A stretch of DNA of 46,881 bases from Candidatus Gastranaerophilales bacterium (GCA_944324315.1 CALUVW010000017.1:1-46881); one strand, 5' to 3'; shown: positions 1 through 8,414, counted from the stretch's first letter. Program-made: numbers and translations. Notes: a model not told the origin generated them from the sequence alone.

Positions 1-53
1 GTGTCCGTTGAAGTCTACCCCTTTGACTTTTGGTTGTATCCCTTGTGTGGCGG
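1..53 (+). repeat. Dispersed repeat, copy 1 (GTGTCCGTTG family)
   Basis: The first 53 bases match 11387-11433: both start GTGTCCGTTG, have a short C-rich variable stretch, then GACTTTTGGTTGTA(T/A)CCCTT(G/A)TGTGGCG. The copy at 11387 has a run of eight C where this one has a longer mixed stretch. Origin unknown; both copies lie in the accessory part of the window. Confidence 0.7.
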
Positions 54-144
54 AAGAATTGGAAGTCATTGCTCCCAATTCCGTATCATTCAGACACAAT
101 TACCATTCTTTTCCGTTAAGTCCACGTTTTTGCCTTGGGATATA

Positions 145-189
145 AGCCCAACCTACAAAATATTTTGAGTATTTTAAATTTGTTGGGCT
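145..189. other. Possible stem-loop downstream of the HExxH gene
   Basis: AGCCCAAC (145-152) pairs with GTTGGGCT (182-189) across a 29-nt AT-rich loop. It lies just downstream of the minus-strand gene ending at 200, but no T-run follows on either strand, so it is at best a weak or processing-type 3' end structure. Confidence 0.35.
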
Positions 190-199
190 GTTGGAGAAA

Positions 200-1231
200 C
201 TAAATAATATGTTTTAACAAATAATACAATTCTACTGCCTGTTCTGATACATAATAAGCTTCTTTTTCGTTAACTTGTTGTTTGTATTGCTTAAATGCAG
301 TTTCTGTAAAATTTTCCCCTACATTTTCATAATTTTTAGTACATGCAATATAATCCATACCTCGTTTATACAAAGGAGAATCTTCGCTTATTGTCCCATA
401 CTTAGCTTTTATGTTAGCTATTAACTCTTCACCAAAATATTTGTCATAATATTTTTCCAGTTGTGTTATTGAATATTTTGCATTCTGAGGTATTCTTCTA
501 GCTCGTTGAGCAAGAGCATTGATGTAAGCGTCTTTATTTACTGCTAATGCCAATGCAGCTTGTTCTGCATGTTTTAATTCATGCATTACAAGATTAAAGA
601 ATTTTACTCTGTTTAAAGGGCTGTTTTGATAAATGATATTCATAAAATCCAAGTTCGTAGACATGCCGGCATTTCCCCCAAGTCCGGAACTCAACTTAGC
701 TCTAAATCTTGCCTCTATATTTAAAAACTCCAGCCCGTAATCTTTCTTCACTTGCTCAATAAGTTTTTTTACATACGTTTCAAAATCAACTTCTTCTAAA
801 ATTAATTTATATTTAGCACATAATTCTTTTGCCTCGTTGGGGGTCAAATCTTTAGCAAAAATATTCTTAATTATTTCTTCGGGTTTGTGAGAGTTTTTTA
901 AACAGTACTCATAATTAATCTTATTGTACCTTTCGATGTATTTTGCTATTAGATTTTTTTTAACGGCATCTGAGCCTTGAAAAAAATCAATTTCGTGAGC
1001 TAAAACTGTAAAATCATCATAATTCGTTGCTTTATCTAATTTTGTAAATAATTTAGCAAGAGGACCTTGTGAAAAACTTGCAATATCACTTCCCAGCTTG
1101 GGCACATATTTTAATCCGCAAGTATCAGCCCTTGTAATTACGTTAGTTTCTAAAATACTCCTTTTACCACAAGCCTTAACGTATTTTGCGGTATATTCAA
1201 ACAAATTTGTCGCTAAATCGTATTTCCCCAT
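200..1231 (-). CDS. Hypothetical protein with HExxH (putative zincin)
   Basis: About 343 aa, mostly charged and helical, no signal peptide or membrane segment. The only recognisable motif is HELKH at about residues 217-221, set in a helix (NLVMHELKHAEQ), which fits the HExxH zinc-binding motif of zincin metallopeptidases; I see no certain third ligand. An in-frame start 14 codons upstream exists, but the ATG at 1231 is preferred because AGGAGA ends 6 nt before it. It stands alone on the minus strand among repeats and decayed mobile DNA. The peptidase role is inferred from one motif; I do not recognise the family. Confidence 0.75.
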   Translation of the reverse strand: MGKYDLATNLFEYTAKYVKACGKRSILETNVITRADTCGLKYVPKLGSDIASFSQGPLAKLFTKLDKATNYDDFTVLAHEIDFFQGSDAVKKNLIAKYIERYNKINYEYCLKNSHKPEEIIKNIFAKDLTPNEAKELCAKYKLILEEVDFETYVKKLIEQVKKDYGLEFLNIEARFRAKLSSGLGGNAGMSTNLDFMNIIYQNSPLNRVKFFNLVMHELKHAEQAALALAVNKDAYINALAQRARRIPQNAKYSITQLEKYYDKYFGEELIANIKAKYGTISEDSPLYKRGMDYIACTKNYENVGENFTETAFKQYKQQVNEKEAYYVSEQAVELYYLLKHII

Positions 1232-1311
1232 AAAACATCTCCTGATATTTGTATAAAGTATTTTCTTTTTCAAAAATTGCTTAAAATGTTACAATTATTA
1301 GTTCAAATTAA

Positions 1312-1364
1312 CGAAAATAATCACACTATCTGTTCAATATAATCAAACCTTGTGTTCTTTTACA
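1312..1364 (+). repeat. 53-bp direct repeat, copy 1 (flanks GNAT gene)
   Basis: Starts CGAAAATAATCACACTATCT and ends AATCAAACCTTGTGTTCTTT plus TACA. It matches 2083-2134 in the same orientation with a few mismatches. The two copies bracket the GNAT gene 1438-1884. The 3' half recurs alone at 12854-12877. Confidence 0.75.
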
Positions 1365-1437
1365 TTTTTTTTTACAAAAAACAATTATTATTTATATTTA
1401 AATATTTAGTCAAAAATTTTTATTAAAGGGTAGAATC

Positions 1438-1884
1438 TTATAAAATTTTCTTTAAATAAATCATATCTATCAGTTGTTTTCCTTCTTCAAAAATTGGATG
1501 TTCATAGTTATTTATAAAAAAGTTTTGTAGCCTATGAGATTCTTGGAAGCCTCGTTTTTTGTAAAATTCTAATATTTTGTTATTTTCTCCAGTGCCTAGA
1601 ATTAAATATTTATAATTTGTTTTATATTTATTACATACAAAATTAATCAATGCTGATGCATAGCCTTTATTTTGATACTGCGTATAAGTTGCAAGATTTT
1701 TTATTTCAACGGTTTCCTTATCAATCTCCATAACAGCACAGATTGATGTCAAGATATCATTATCGTACAAAGCAAAAAGTTTTGACGATTCCAGATATTT
1801 GTTAATCATTGCTTTATCTTCATCGCCGATTAATAGAATATCCATATAATCCTTTTTATTCGTAGTTATTTCTTTAATTTGCAT
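1438..1884 (-). CDS. GNAT family N-acetyltransferase
   Basis: A 148-aa single-domain GNAT. Motif A with the acetyl-CoA pyrophosphate loop is visible at about residues 66-80 (ATYTQYQNKGYASALI, Q-x-x-G-x-A), followed by a conserved GTGENNKILEFYKKRGF segment typical of motif B. It should transfer an acetyl group from acetyl-CoA to an amine; the substrate cannot be told. There is no Shine-Dalgarno. Instead TATATT (1891-1896 on the minus strand) ends exactly 6 nt before the ATG, suggesting a leaderless mRNA. The gene lies between two 53-bp direct repeats, so it may have arrived as a small cassette. Confidence 0.85.
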   Translation of the reverse strand: MQIKEITTNKKDYMDILLIGDEDKAMINKYLESSKLFALYDNDILTSICAVMEIDKETVEIKNLATYTQYQNKGYASALINFVCNKYKTNYKYLILGTGENNKILEFYKKRGFQESHRLQNFFINNYEHPIFEEGKQLIDMIYLKKIL

Positions 1885-1896
1885 AAGTTAAATATA
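1885..1896 (-). promoter_or_regulatory. -10 box placed for a leaderless GNAT transcript
   Basis: TATATT at 1896-1891 (minus) then TAACTT then ATG. The 6-nt gap would put the transcription start at or next to the A of ATG. No good -35 was identified. Confidence 0.4.
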
Positions 1897-1900
1897 TCAT

Positions 1901-1931
1901 AATTGATACAAAACCGAAACAAAGGTCGGAA
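1901..1931 (+). repeat. ~30-bp repeat, copy 1 (AATTGATAC...CGGAA)
   Basis: AATTGATACAAAACCGAAAC followed by AAAGGTCGGAA. A close copy is at 3390-3419, directly before the Mu-type transposase fragment, so these could be remnants of transposon ends. Confidence 0.6.
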
Positions 1932-2082
1932 ATAGGGGGATAATGCTTTGTTCTCAGAGTTAATGCGTATGTACCCAATGAAATAGAATATTATAAGAAA
2001 TCCGTATTAAAAACAGGGTTTTATTAAGAATGTATTAATGAAAACATTGCTCAACTGTTTAACATTTTAAATTTATTTTGCC

Positions 2083-2134
2083 CGAAATAATCAAACTATC
2101 TGTAAAATATAATCAAACCATGTGTCTTTTTACA
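2083..2134 (+). repeat. 53-bp direct repeat, copy 2 (flanks GNAT gene)
   Basis: Second copy of the repeat at 1312-1364: CGAAATAATCAAACTATCTG, then AATCAAACCATGTGTCTTTT plus TACA. It ends 6 bases from the stop codon of the 65-aa gene at 2140. Confidence 0.75.
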
Positions 2135-2139
2135 ATAAA

Positions 2140-2337
2140 TTAATTATTTGCCAACAGATTTTTTATAATGCATTGTTTACTTACGTTATCTTTCATAAAA
2201 GGAAATGCTTTTTTGAATAACTCGTTCAAATCATTTTCATTCAAATTCAAAGTATACTCAAATTTATTTCTTGATTTTGCAATTTGAGCAGCTGTTGTAA
2301 ACATATTTAATAATTCTAAAGCATCTTTATCAGTCAT
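2140..2337 (-). CDS. Small protein downstream of zeta-like kinase (possible antitoxin)
   Basis: A 65-aa acidic/helical protein (MTDKDALELLNMF...). Its start overlaps the end of the zeta-toxin-like gene by 8 nt, so it is almost certainly translated from the same mRNA by coupling. Small partners of zeta-like kinases often act as antitoxins, but epsilon-type antitoxins usually precede the toxin; here the small gene follows. No family recognised. The antitoxin role is inferred only from position and size. Confidence 0.65.
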   Translation of the reverse strand: MTDKDALELLNMFTTAAQIAKSRNKFEYTLNLNENDLNELFKKAFPFMKDNVSKQCIIKNLLANN

Positions 2338-2938
2338 TAACTTTTATTTCATCCTTTGCAATTTTATATATGTTATAAAATAATTCTTGTTTCTCTTTAT
2401 TTATTATATCATATTTTTCTTTTTTACCAAAAGACACAACTACAGGAGCATAATCATAGCCATTATAAAACAATGTCCAATCATCTACCTGTAAACGGTA
2501 TTCATCCCAAAATTTCACAAAACTTTTGTAATACCTGCGAATAATATCTTCTTCCGGAACATCATGCCCGCCATTTTTAACACGCGTTTTTACCCTTTTA
2601 ATACATGTTGTACAACTTTGTAAGAAAGAATAAACTAAAATAATTTTGTAATTTTGACTTTTAGCCTTATCTATTATTCTTGTAATATTATTACCAGAAA
2701 GAGTTGATTCTACAGCGAATGACAGATCATCTTTAAAATATTGTGCTAAGCGTTTAAAATATTCTTTGCCCGCAGATATAGGAACGCTATTAATTGCATT
2801 TGGTGCAATTTCTTTCGCTATTTCATCAGCATTAAGAAATACCAAATTCTTTTCTTTCAAAAGAACTTCCGCAAGAGTACTTTTACCACTGCCATTTGCA
2901 CCTGCTATTATATATAATATTTTATCTTTATAATGCAT
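2330..2938 (-). CDS. Zeta-toxin-like P-loop kinase
   Basis: A 202-aa P-loop protein with Walker A AGANGSGKST at about residues 13-22, the AGxNGSGKSTL form typical of zeta-toxin and related UDP-GlcNAc kinase-like proteins. NADEIA near residue 37 and FAVESTLSG near residue 74 are the usual acceptor and substrate motifs of this family. Zeta toxins phosphorylate UDP-N-acetylglucosamine; many chromosomal relatives are uncharacterised. No Shine-Dalgarno; TAAAAT ends 6 nt before the ATG (leaderless arrangement). Overlaps a 65-aa gene at its 3' end. The fold is clear; toxicity is not shown. Confidence 0.8.
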   Translation of the reverse strand: MHYKDKILYIIAGANGSGKSTLAEVLLKEKNLVFLNADEIAKEIAPNAINSVPISAGKEYFKRLAQYFKDDLSFAVESTLSGNNITRIIDKAKSQNYKIILVYSFLQSCTTCIKRVKTRVKNGGHDVPEEDIIRRYYKSFVKFWDEYRLQVDDWTLFYNGYDYAPVVVSFGKKEKYDIINKEKQELFYNIYKIAKDEIKVND

Positions 2939-2950
2939 AATATGATTTTA
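2939..2950 (-). promoter_or_regulatory. -10 box placed for a leaderless zeta-like transcript
   Basis: TAAAAT (2950-2945, minus) followed by CATATT and the ATG. Same 6-nt geometry as at the GNAT, DUF3089, F-x-G and mlaE genes. The -35 region (TAACCT) is poor. Confidence 0.35.
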
Positions 2951-3389
2951 TCATGGAATAAATCTTCAGGTTATTAATATTAACAATTTTTTCATACAGT
3001 ATTTGGGTAAAAAGTTCCAATGTCGTACAGTCAGCGGAGTTTTTTCGTACATTAGGGCTTAAATCACCTTCAAGCCCTTTTTTATTGCAGTTTTCCAAAG
3101 TTCGATTGTTTGCATTTTGTGCATTCAAAATATATTGATTTTCTACGATTGTTTGGAATACAGGCTTCAATATCAGGTTAAAAGTTTTATCTTTGTATGT
3201 GTAATGAAGTGAGTATTTTGCGTAGGGCAGATGGTGCGATTATTTCGGGTAAAAGTTTTTTAGTACTCTCTCTGCTTGTGTTTTAGGGTAATCAAGACTT
3301 GGTTCAAATGGGCTAATTATTTAGGGCAAAGTGAGTCGTTTGAGGTTTTTGAAATTTTTGTTTTTCTACTGTGTTTATTTAAAATTTTT
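2951..3389. other. Intergenic stretch with no convincing gene
   Basis: About 440 bp between the zeta-like gene and the transposase fragment. An 80-codon minus-strand frame (2928-3170) exists but has no ribosome-binding site and no recognisable features; nothing else was found apart from the repeat at the right edge. Confidence 0.5.
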
Positions 3390-3419
3390 AATTGATACGA
3401 AACCGACACATACTCGGAA
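3390..3419 (+). repeat. ~30-bp repeat, copy 2, before transposase fragment
   Basis: AATTGATACGAAACCGACAC then ATACTCGGAA; close copy of 1901-1931. Immediately upstream of the Mu-type transposase start, so a transposon left end is possible. Confidence 0.55.
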
Positions 3420-3461
3420 GTGCTGTTCCAATTTTTCATCTTCAGAGGTAATGTGTTGCGT

Positions 3462-3968
3462 ATGGGAAACAGTTATATAAATATTAAAGAAATCGCTCAG
3501 GCTAAGGGATTAAAGAGTACCCGCTCAATCCGAATAGAAATAAACAAACCTGAAAGCAAATATATTTCAAGAGAAGTCAAAGTTAACGGCGGTATCTCAT
3601 ACGAAATATTGTTTTCAAGTTTAGAACCTGAATTACAACAAAAACTTCGGGAATGCGAAACCAAATCAACGGCAATAGTTCCCCTTAATTACAAACCGCC
3701 GACTGTAACGGATAAAGCAAGATTGAAGGCAAATCACAGAATGAACATTGTTAAAGCCGCACTTGAATACAGAAATAAATATCAAACAATAAAAGAAACT
3801 GATACGGAATTTTTAGACCTGTATAATTCAGGTTTGTATTTACTAAAAGCATACAAATTTCTTGGTAGTATTTCAATCGGAACTTTAAGAAGATACATAC
3901 AAGCCTACAAGAAAACAGGCAACGCAGAATCACTACAAGCTGTTGACTTTTACGGTAAACTACTATGA
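3462..3968 (+). pseudogene. Mu-type transposase, N-terminal fragment
   Basis: About 168 codons from the ATG at 3462 (a GTG at 3453 is also in frame and closer to AGAGG). The start (YINIKEIAQAKGLKSTRSI) followed by VKVNGGISYEILFSSLEPEL resembles the winged DNA-binding N-terminus of MuA/BcepMu-type transposases, and the end (ISIGTLRRYIQAYKKTGNAESL) the following helical segment. The DDE catalytic core is missing: similarity stops near 3945, where unrelated minus-strand methylase sequence begins. An intact transposase is about 600-700 aa, so this is a non-functional relic. Confidence 0.7.
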
Positions 3969-4068
3969 ACTCATGTTCAATTACAAAATATTCTTTTGCT
4001 TGACCACCACCATCTTTCTTTCTCCATATAAAAGAGCCTATATAATTTTCTTCTCCAAAAACTTCATT
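3946..4068 (-). pseudogene. DNA methyltransferase (Mod/N6-N4 type), internal fragment
   Basis: Reading 4068 to 3946 on the minus strand gives an open 41-codon segment: NEVFGEENYIGSFIWRKK, then DGGGQAKEYFVIEHEFIVVY, then RKS. This strongly resembles the segment of type III Mod-like DNA adenine methyltransferases that runs 'DEVFGEENFI...W.K...A......EHEYILVYAK'. No catalytic DPPY is included. It overlaps the 3' end of the helicase remnant in another frame, so helicase and methylase were probably adjacent genes of one restriction-type locus before decay. Right-hand sequence continues directly into the transposase relic. Confidence 0.6.
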
Positions 4069-4807
4069 ACAACCGTAACTTTATCGGCAATAGATTTTGT
4101 AAATGTCGTAAACAATATATCTTCCGAACTTTCAACAAGTTGTTCATTTGCTTGCCTGTGCTCCGTCAAGTTTTCTTGGAAAGCCCGAGCAACTTCATCT
4201 CTGTGTCTGAAATTTTTTAGGACTTCCTTTATCTTTACATCAAAGTTACCTACAATATCATCCGACATTCCGAAAATCCTGTTAAACTGCAAAGTCCACT
4301 TGTTTATAAGTTCAAGCATTCTGACATCAGCAAAATTTTCATGGCTTAAAAGATTTATAACCAGCACATCAGAATTCTGTCCTTGTCTGTGGCACCTGCA
4401 AATCCTCTGCTCCATTTGAATTGAATTATAAATATCATATCGTAATTTACAACCACAGGACAGTATTCTATATCCAAACCCTTCGCCGCATCATCGGTTG
4501 CGATTAGAATTTGAATATCCGCATCCGCTCTGAATCTTTCCAATGAATTGTTGTCTTTGTATTTTATAGTGTTGTACCCATCCTGCAAAAACAATTTATA
4601 TAGAACATCCAGTGTCGTGGAATTACTTACAAAAATGATTGCTTTTTGATTAACTTTCATTGCTTTCAGGTGGTTAAAAACGGTTTTTAAAATTTTCAAA
4701 AGCTGTGTGGTTTTTGAATTAATTTTTATTTCTGATGCAAGTTTTTGAATATGCAGCAGAGCAGCTTTTTCAAGTCCATAAGTTCTTTGAATTGCAGGAG
4801 ATATCAT
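4038..4807 (-). pseudogene. SNF2/DEAD-type helicase, C-terminal remnant with frameshift
   Basis: Two minus-strand frames join into one helicase C-terminal domain. The first (4807 to about 4440) contains ATDDAAKGLDIEYCPVVVNYD (motif V region, split here as ATDDAAKGLDIEY / CPVVVNYD). The second, from about 4440 down to 4038, begins YNSIQMEQRICRCHRQGQ, the motif VI arginine-finger segment. The frame change falls between these motifs, near 4437-4445. The N-terminal ATPase lobe is absent. Followed on the same strand by the methylase fragment, fitting an SNF2 helicase plus methylase restriction or defence locus. Confidence 0.75.
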
Positions 4808-5183
4808 ATTGCCAAACGCCTACGATGAAGATGAAAGTGTAAAAAAAACAACAGGTTAAGGTTGTATTCATCTATTTCGGGGTAGGCAATCGAAAAAATT
4901 AAATCTTTCATCTAATATTGCACTAGAGAGGTTAACTCCGAAATTAGAGCCGGGTGCTTACACTAAATTACTGGTTGCTAAGATTCAAGCAACAAATGAA
5001 AGAATTAAGACTTTAGAAGAAGCAATTGCAACACAGGTAAAACCAGCAAAAGTCAGAGATGCCGAAGCGGATTTAAGTTTTTATAGAAATTGGGATGATG
5101 CGTATCAAAAAAACAAATATGAAACAGAAGCAGAAAGTGCTAAAAAAGCTGAACGCGATAAATACTGGAAAGGTTTTAAGTGG

Positions 5184-6701
5184 ATGTCTGATGGAGACTC
5201 AAAATATGATGAAAAAATGCAGCCGTATTGGAACGGACATTGGAGACATCAGAGAATCGAGTGGAATTTAGATGATTTAAGACAGATTGTTGCTGATTAT
5301 AATAGTTCAAAAGATTTACAGCGTCAAACTTTAGAGGCATTAAAACGAGAAAGAGCGTCATACATTGCCCAATTAACCAGTGCTCATCTGGGAGATTATG
5401 TAAATCAAACAGTAAATCAGCATGGCAGCATTAATGAAAGAATAGCCGGATATATTGATGTAAAAGAACAAATCAAAAAGGATTTTGTAGCTCCTCTGCT
5501 TGCAAGCAAAGATAATCCGAATGTAAGCTTGCCAAATGCGGTTGTACTTTATGGTGCTACAGGTGTTGGCAAAACAGAAATGCTTAAAGGTGTAGAAGAA
5601 GAATGTAAAGCTGTTGCAGAGATTGTTCATTTCCCGATGGATACATCGTTGGATGATTTTCGAAAAGAAATGGATAAATTATTGGAGCAGGCAAAAAACA
5701 GATTTGATAAAACCAAAAAACGAACTATTCTTCTTATTGATGAGGCTGAAAAGTATATGTGTATGAGTGAATTAAAAGCTAATCGGTTAGCCACTGAATT
5801 TGAAGCGGATGATTTTGAAATTTTAAATAAATATGGCAATAACGATAAGGATAATGTTGATTATTTAAAATCACTTCTTGATTGGATATCAGAAGTTCCA
5901 AAGGAAGGAGAAACAAACAAGTCAAAAAGTGCTACAACATTATTTATAACAACCAACTATCCACACTTGATTGATCAGGATTTGATGAGAAGAAAAGGAA
6001 AATTTACGCCAATTGCGGTTCATCCTGCTAAGGATTTTAATTTGGAAGCTGTAATTAAGCACTATTTTAAACAAAATTCAGACCTTCTTGAACAAATTAA
6101 AATGCTTGCCCCGAATGACAATTTTACAGAAATTCTGAATGGACAGGTAAAATTTTCAGAGAAAGCAAAAAATGTTTTGTTAGAGAAAAGAACCAACGGC
6201 ACAATAAATAACATGCATATTGACTATGAATTATCTGACTGGCCTGACCTTAAACGATTCATAAAATTTATGAACCCGTCAGACAAACGCGGGGCATACA
6301 GTAATGTTGAAATTAAAGATATGATTTCAAAAGCTTTTGATAGATATCTTGAAAATCCGACCAAACCTATGTACAAGTATTTCTTTGATATTAAAAATGA
6401 AACCAACAGAGATATTACACCTGCAAGATACAGCAAATTCAGAACAATTTACAATATGGTAACAGATAAGTTTGATTCAGAAGGTTTTGGACAGGCAGAA
6501 AAAAATTTCACCGACCTAATTAATGCTTACCAGAACGGAGAACTCAATGAAGAAATGTGTACAGCAGTAGAAAAACAGATGGCACATATTCAGGAAGAGT
6601 TACAAAAACTTCAATCTAAAATGAAAGCAGGCATAGCTCTAACAGAAGGTGAACAAATGCAGTATGACCTGTTCAAGAAATATGACAGTATCTGGGAATA
6701 A
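5184..6701 (+). CDS. AAA+ ATPase, probably 5'-truncated
   Basis: 505 aa from the ATG at 5184. Walker A GATGVGKT at residues 124-131, Walker B ILLIDE at 182-187, sensor-1 asparagine in TTNYPHLI near residue 258, and RR at 269-270 as candidate arginine finger: a complete classical AAA+ domain. The same frame stays open back to about 4860 with credible protein sequence (coiled-coil-like, ERLTPKLEPGAYTKLL and onward) but has no ATG, GTG or TTG there and meets a TAA at 4857-4859. The original N-terminus therefore seems lost to the rearranged DNA upstream. A weak AAAGG precedes 5184. First of four co-directional genes; paralogous to the gene at 8822. Substrate unknown. Confidence 0.8.
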   Translation: MSDGDSKYDEKMQPYWNGHWRHQRIEWNLDDLRQIVADYNSSKDLQRQTLEALKRERASYIAQLTSAHLGDYVNQTVNQHGSINERIAGYIDVKEQIKKDFVAPLLASKDNPNVSLPNAVVLYGATGVGKTEMLKGVEEECKAVAEIVHFPMDTSLDDFRKEMDKLLEQAKNRFDKTKKRTILLIDEAEKYMCMSELKANRLATEFEADDFEILNKYGNNDKDNVDYLKSLLDWISEVPKEGETNKSKSATTLFITTNYPHLIDQDLMRRKGKFTPIAVHPAKDFNLEAVIKHYFKQNSDLLEQIKMLAPNDNFTEILNGQVKFSEKAKNVLLEKRTNGTINNMHIDYELSDWPDLKRFIKFMNPSDKRGAYSNVEIKDMISKAFDRYLENPTKPMYKYFFDIKNETNRDITPARYSKFRTIYNMVTDKFDSEGFGQAEKNFTDLINAYQNGELNEEMCTAVEKQMAHIQEELQKLQSKMKAGIALTEGEQMQYDLFKKYDSIWE

Positions 6702-6716
6702 AGAGGAATTACATTT

Positions 6717-8414
6717 ATGTATATAACAAAAATTGACGGGAATTATAACTATAAAAATAATCCTTATTTTTCAGCAAAAATTCCAGAAAAAGAACTAATA
6801 CAAGAATTAAAGAAAATTGCAGTAAGTGAAAGCGATATTGTCCAAAAACATATCTCATATTTAAATGATATGCAAAAAGGCAGTGATATCTCCCCTGAAA
6901 GAAAAGCTGCAATTAATGAGTGGCTGAGCATGAAATTATATGAAGCATCATCTTTTGATCCAGTAAAAGAAGAACAAAAAGTAAAAGAACAAATTGAATA
7001 TATGGAAAAAGACAAAACCCCTAATAAATTAATCCGTACAGGGAAAAAAGTTTTTCAATTTATTAAGAAAAAAATAACCGATGAACCAGAATACGTTCAT
7101 CCTATGATGCGTAGTTTTAATGCCCAAAAACATGAATTATCCTTTTTTGAAAAATTTAGAGATTTATTCTCTTCATATTTGGAATTAATCCCTAAATCCG
7201 TTCAGGAAAAAGCTAAGACATCAAACAATAAACCACCTGAGCTAGAAGATATTTTAAAACAAATCGGTCTTGAAAAATATGGACTGGACATGTCAAAACA
7301 AAGTGATAATATAGAAACAAAAGGAGTCAGTATAATGGACAGCATCAATTTATCCACAAATAAAACAAATATTCCATCTCAAGGAGTACCCCCGAACAGC
7401 CATCCGCAGCAGACAATAAAAACACCTGAACTCAAGGAAGATACTTTTGAACGTGAAGATAAAAGTAAAATGAGTAAAGGGAAAAAAGCTGCAATTGCGG
7501 CAGGAGCTGCAGGTGCAGCTGCAGCTGTTACTTATATCGCAACAAGAGGAAAGAATAAAAAAGCGGGAAAACAAGCAGTTGAAGAAGGGAAGAAAATTGT
7601 TGATACCGGTAAAAAAGCCGTAAAAGAAATTATTGAGACTAAGTCACCTCAAGAAATAGAAAATATTCCTAAAAAATTTCAGGAACTTAAGAAAAAAAAC
7701 ATGGAATATTATGAAAAATGGCTCAATAAAATCCCGTATGATGAAAAAGAATATGACAGATGGAGAGCAGAAGAATATGACCCGTTTATGAAGCGAATAA
7801 AAGAGAAGAATTTGTCAACTGTCGAGAAAAAAATATTTTCACTAAATCCAAATGAGCAAGTGAAAGAAAAAGAGGAGTATCTGCGTTCGGTTTTATCACG
7901 TGCACGTGACAGCGAAGCTTCATACTATGACGGACTTGTTGAATTCGAAAAATATGGAAGAAAAGAATCACTTTTTGAGGGATTCACAACAAATATTACT
8001 TATTTTCAGACAAAATTTCCCGAAAATCCAAGCGAAAAAACTGTAAACAAATTTATGGATATTTGCGAAAAATTCGGTAAAAGTATGTCTTTAGATAAAT
8101 ATGGTGATTTGGACAACCATACCGACGGACTTAACTTTATGGCTGTAATCTCAGAAAAAGGAGTTATAACATCAATTGACCAGTTAAAACGAGCATTAGA
8201 AAAAGGTAAAAAAATTATATGGAGTAATCGTAGTATTAACAATCTTAAATGGACATTAATGCGTGCAGAAGATGCTCCATACAAAAATAATAAAGAAGTT
8301 AAAGAAATATTGCAAAAATTCTACGATACAGCTTATGAAAACAAAAAACCTTTTATTAAAACGTTTTTTGAAGAACATGGAGATCCAAATGAATTAGAAC
8401 ATATAATTCTATAA
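6717..8414 (+). CDS. Hypothetical protein with central membrane anchor and duplicated module
   Basis: 565 aa, 15 nt after the AAA+ gene. The N-terminus has NPYFSAK (residues 15-21), a weak version of the F-x-G motif seen elsewhere in the window. Residues 207 to about 265 repeat the protein encoded at 8497: MDSINLSTNKTNIPSQG, then PQQTIKTPELKEDTFE, then a basic-flanked Ala/Gly-rich hydrophobic stretch (KKAAIAAGAAGAAAAVTYIA) that looks like one membrane helix. A charged, coiled-coil-like region of about 300 aa follows. The ATG at 7335 (residue 207) has its own AAGGAG upstream, so a shorter product may be made, or this is a fusion of two genes. Function unknown. Confidence 0.7.
   Translation: MYITKIDGNYNYKNNPYFSAKIPEKELIQELKKIAVSESDIVQKHISYLNDMQKGSDISPERKAAINEWLSMKLYEASSFDPVKEEQKVKEQIEYMEKDKTPNKLIRTGKKVFQFIKKKITDEPEYVHPMMRSFNAQKHELSFFEKFRDLFSSYLELIPKSVQEKAKTSNNKPPELEDILKQIGLEKYGLDMSKQSDNIETKGVSIMDSINLSTNKTNIPSQGVPPNSHPQQTIKTPELKEDTFEREDKSKMSKGKKAAIAAGAAGAAAAVTYIATRGKNKKAGKQAVEEGKKIVDTGKKAVKEIIETKSPQEIENIPKKFQELKKKNMEYYEKWLNKIPYDEKEYDRWRAEEYDPFMKRIKEKNLSTVEKKIFSLNPNEQVKEKEEYLRSVLSRARDSEASYYDGLVEFEKYGRKESLFEGFTTNITYFQTKFPENPSEKTVNKFMDICEKFGKSMSLDKYGDLDNHTDGLNFMAVISEKGVITSIDQLKRALEKGKKIIWSNRSINNLKWTLMRAEDAPYKNNKEVKEILQKFYDTAYENKKPFIKTFFEEHGDPNELEHIIL
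7321..7337 (+). promoter_or_regulatory. Internal ribosome-binding site and ATG within the 6717 gene
   Basis: AAGGAG (7321-7326) sits 8 nt before the in-frame ATG at 7335-7337. The paralogue at 8497 begins at exactly the equivalent ATG with TTGGAG upstream, so the start signal itself appears to have been duplicated with the module. Confidence 0.5.
7335..7490 (+). repeat. Duplicated coding module, copy 1
   Basis: About 150 bp (ATGGACAGCATCAAT onward through the ATGAGTAAA before the membrane segment) nearly repeated at 8497-8650. At protein level about 40 of the first 49 residues agree; the membrane segments then diverge. Confidence 0.85.

Noticed and set aside
2928-3170. 80-codon minus-strand frame
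   Set aside because: No SD, no recognisable composition or motif, overlaps the start of the zeta-like gene; treated as chance.
3943-4419. 158-codon plus-strand frame
   Set aside because: Antisense to the helicase and methylase remnants, whose minus-strand reading has clear motifs.
4810-4859. Short plus-strand peptide LPNAYDEDESVKKTTG ending at TAA 4857
   Set aside because: In frame with the AAA+ gene and possibly a relic, but too short to identify; not annotated.
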